NCBI GenBank assembly: GCA_000708835.1
Contig: DF236959.1
Span: 404,153 to 468,152, forward strand
DNA: 64,000 bases
Source of the DNA: Klebsormidium nitens
Lineage: Eukaryota > Streptophyta > Klebsormidiophyceae > Klebsormidiales > Klebsormidiaceae
Direction of reading: 5' to 3'
Under the pieces are notes generated by a model. The model made no database searches, was not told where the DNA came from, and saw only the letters and a list, made by a program, of their open reading frames with translations. A program made the position numbers and the translations under genes. This document shows, piece by piece, positions 62,118 to 64,000 of this stretch (position 1 is the first letter of the stretch; each line of letters opens with the position of its first letter).

Positions 62118-63686
62118 TTTCCCGCTAGTTCGTATTGTCAGTGAAGTTGCGTGGGTTGCAACGGATTTTCGCTCTACTTGAGTGGTACCAGACTTTGCAA
62201 AATACTGCTCGCTTGCGCGCGGCATATATGTTTTGGTGTTGACATACGCGGGGGTTGGTTGGACAGGAGAAACTCCTAGGACAGCAGGTGTTGGAGAAAG
62301 TTTAATTAGACACAAGCTGTAAAGTGTTCCGTTAAGAGGTGCCCGCCGTAGAGCGTCAGTCCGAGTTGTAACATAATTAAGGTGCTTCTGGGGTTACGAG
62401 TCGCTGTTGAGTAGCATAACTCGATTTTGGCCGTAGAGGTCAGCGCCTTAATAAATGATTGTTTTCGGTAGACCGTCAGGAAAGGCATTGGTCAAATGCG
62501 GACAGCGTCAATAGATCAGTCTAGCTAGACTTCTACTGCATCCAAATGTAAAGTTGCTGTTCGTCGACAATCTTGTATGATATCAGAGTCGGACGTCACT
62601 GCTCAGTATCGCTTGTCAATGAATGCCCCTCAACGATCGATATGGTTGTCCTCCAGCCAAGACGAAGTTGCACGTGCAGTCTTGTTGATCAAAATATACA
62701 CAATTGCAACATGCACTGCACTGAAATGGTTTTTCAGCCGTGTGAACTTTTTAGTACTGCAGCAAGTTGTTGGATCCGTTGCAGGAGTAGGGCAGGTTGA
62801 GGAATCTGTCAACCGTTGCGATGAGAGTTCCTATTCATCGGACACCACGACAGAATTGGAGGCCAAATCTTTCGACCAACCAGATTCGAGGATTTCAATC
62901 CGACCCTCCGCTGCCAAAACCCGCGGCAGAAACCTGAGCCGGCGGCCGGCTCATCATGCCCCAGATCTTGTGCTAGCATGCACGCGTGAATCAGGCTGCT
63001 CCGTCCAACTTCAGAATCAGGCAGCCGTACTCCGACATTGGATCGCGGGGTTGCCCGTCCGATATTAATTCGTCCGAAATTGGGCGCACCTGCCACCACC
63101 AGTAGAGTCTAGATACTTGCTAGACTGTCACATTAATTAGGCCGGTAAGGTGACCCATAAAGGCGCCGCAGGCGCCGGAGGCGCGGCTTGTGCAGGTACT
63201 GCCGCGATGATCATTGATGATCATAGTTTGAGGTTGAGGGAGAATCAGCCAATTACAGTCAATCAAAGTCGATGGTCATGCGGCTCATGAGTCATGCCGA
63301 GATGTCAGGACAACTTTACAGTGAAGTTTACACCGATTGGAGTTCCCCAACTTTCCCGGAGGCTACCGGGGGTGCTACCGGTGGTAATGATTGAAAAACG
63401 ATGTGCACCCTTGAGCGAAATACTTCTCGATTTCAGGTTGACTAGGCGCATGTTGACTAAGGATAGTGCTCGGGGCACAAACAAACCTAAAAACCTAAAA
63501 CGATAGTTGACACACGCTCCGCACCCGTACCGCCCGTAACCCCCAAACCAACCCTACCCGTCCCCCGGGTGCCTTCCCTTAGTCAACATGAAATCGAGAC
63601 CTATTTGAGCGAACACAACACACGTCAGTCAACACACCGGTATAGGTATCTTACCTATGCGGTCTAATTTGGTTACATATGTATAG
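62118..63686. other. Downstream intergenic stretch
   Basis: The 3' UTR of the invertase presumably lies at the start. A 163-codon frame at 62577-63068 (plus) is the longest open stretch; it is unrecognised and has no splice or family support. A GCGCC/GGCGC-rich dyad patch lies at 63160-63190 and a short TGATCATTGATGATCA palindromic patch near 63210. Confidence 0.4.
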
Positions 63687-63831
63687 GTTGTCCAACGAGT
63701 GCGAGAGAATATCGAAGTTTCGCGTCGAACGAGAGCGGATATTCCACGAGGGCCTCCGAGGCCCGAGTGGAATATGGAGCTCGAGTTTGACGCGAAATCT
63801 TCGATATGCTCGAGCACGAGTGAGGGTAACC
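63687..63831. repeat. Foldback inverted repeat, arms about 70 bp
   Basis: The left arm (about 63687-63757, GGTTGTCC...ATATCGAAG...GATATTCCAC) is complementary to the right arm (about 63760-63831, GTGGAATATGG...CTTCGATAT...GGTAACC). The centre is GGCCTCCGAGGCC. Identity between arms is high, with a few indels. It could be a foldback element or a hairpin RNA source. Confidence 0.8.
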
Positions 63832-63885
63832 AACTTATCGCACGACCGGACTCTGATGCATCGTCGAACCTGGTAAGGGTCTCGC

Positions 63886-63915
63886 GTTTATTCAACGGCT
63901 GAGCGTTGAATAAAC
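63886..63915. repeat. Perfect 12-bp hairpin
   Basis: GTTTATTCAACG and CGTTGAATAAAC flank a 6-base loop GCTGAG. It lies 55 bp from the larger foldback, so both may belong to one element that runs to the window edge. Confidence 0.8.
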
Positions 63916-64000
63916 ATATATATTCACCGCTGGGGTCGCCAACGGAATTCGACGTCGAAACTTTACTAATACTCAACGCCGAAATGGCTGAGCGCAAAAA

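Overview
The window looks like nuclear DNA of a green-lineage eukaryote, most likely a streptophyte alga or early-diverging land plant. Genes are far apart and interrupted by GT-AG introns. Several products are typical of plants: a plant acid invertase, a plastid-type SAM methyltransferase, a RAD7-like leucine-rich repeat protein, and a plastid membrane protein resembling CCB cofactor-assembly factors. The species cannot be fixed from sequence alone; a Klebsormidium-like or zygnematophyte-like genome is only a guess. There is no operon, CRISPR array or convincing tRNA/rRNA gene.

Layout. 0-5.7 kb: mostly unexplained sequence with two candidate exons (120-505 minus, 2644-2837 plus). 5.7-25.6 kb: a local expansion of one gene family, a multi-pass membrane protein with a WW domain between its second and third membrane segments. 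One copy is on the plus strand (5760-7626, frameshifted). The others are on the minus strand: 8982-10699 (frameshifted), an end remnant at about 11880-12310, 14549-15919 (truncated and frameshifted), 17482-19203 (intact, 573 aa) and 21803-23524 (frameshifted). The last two lie in tandem segmental duplications of about 3.9 kb. An intronless plastid-type methyltransferase gene (12518-13465) sits inside the array. A divergent intact paralog (599 aa) lies apart at 38568-40367.

25.7-36.7 kb: a divergent gene pair. On the minus strand is a PHD finger plus RAD7-like LRR gene with six exons found (25689-31142). On the plus strand is an eight-exon gene for a plastid-targeted-looking membrane protein (32137-36675). 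43.6-50.7 kb: a second divergent pair, GPI mannosyltransferase 1 (PIG-M; nine exons, 425 aa, phases fully consistent) and a BORC subunit 8-like gene. 53.1-62.1 kb: an eleven-exon GH32 acid invertase (690 aa, vacuolar-type WECVD motif). Its introns hold decayed duplicate copies of exon ends with their splice donors. The right edge carries a foldback element (63687-63831) and a second perfect hairpin.

The main stories are the local birth and decay of the WW-membrane family, with frameshifts recurring just after the WW domain, and repeated small duplications of exon 3' ends plus splice donors. All exon boundaries were read by eye from splice signals, reading-frame phase and remembered family motifs, without transcripts or database searches.
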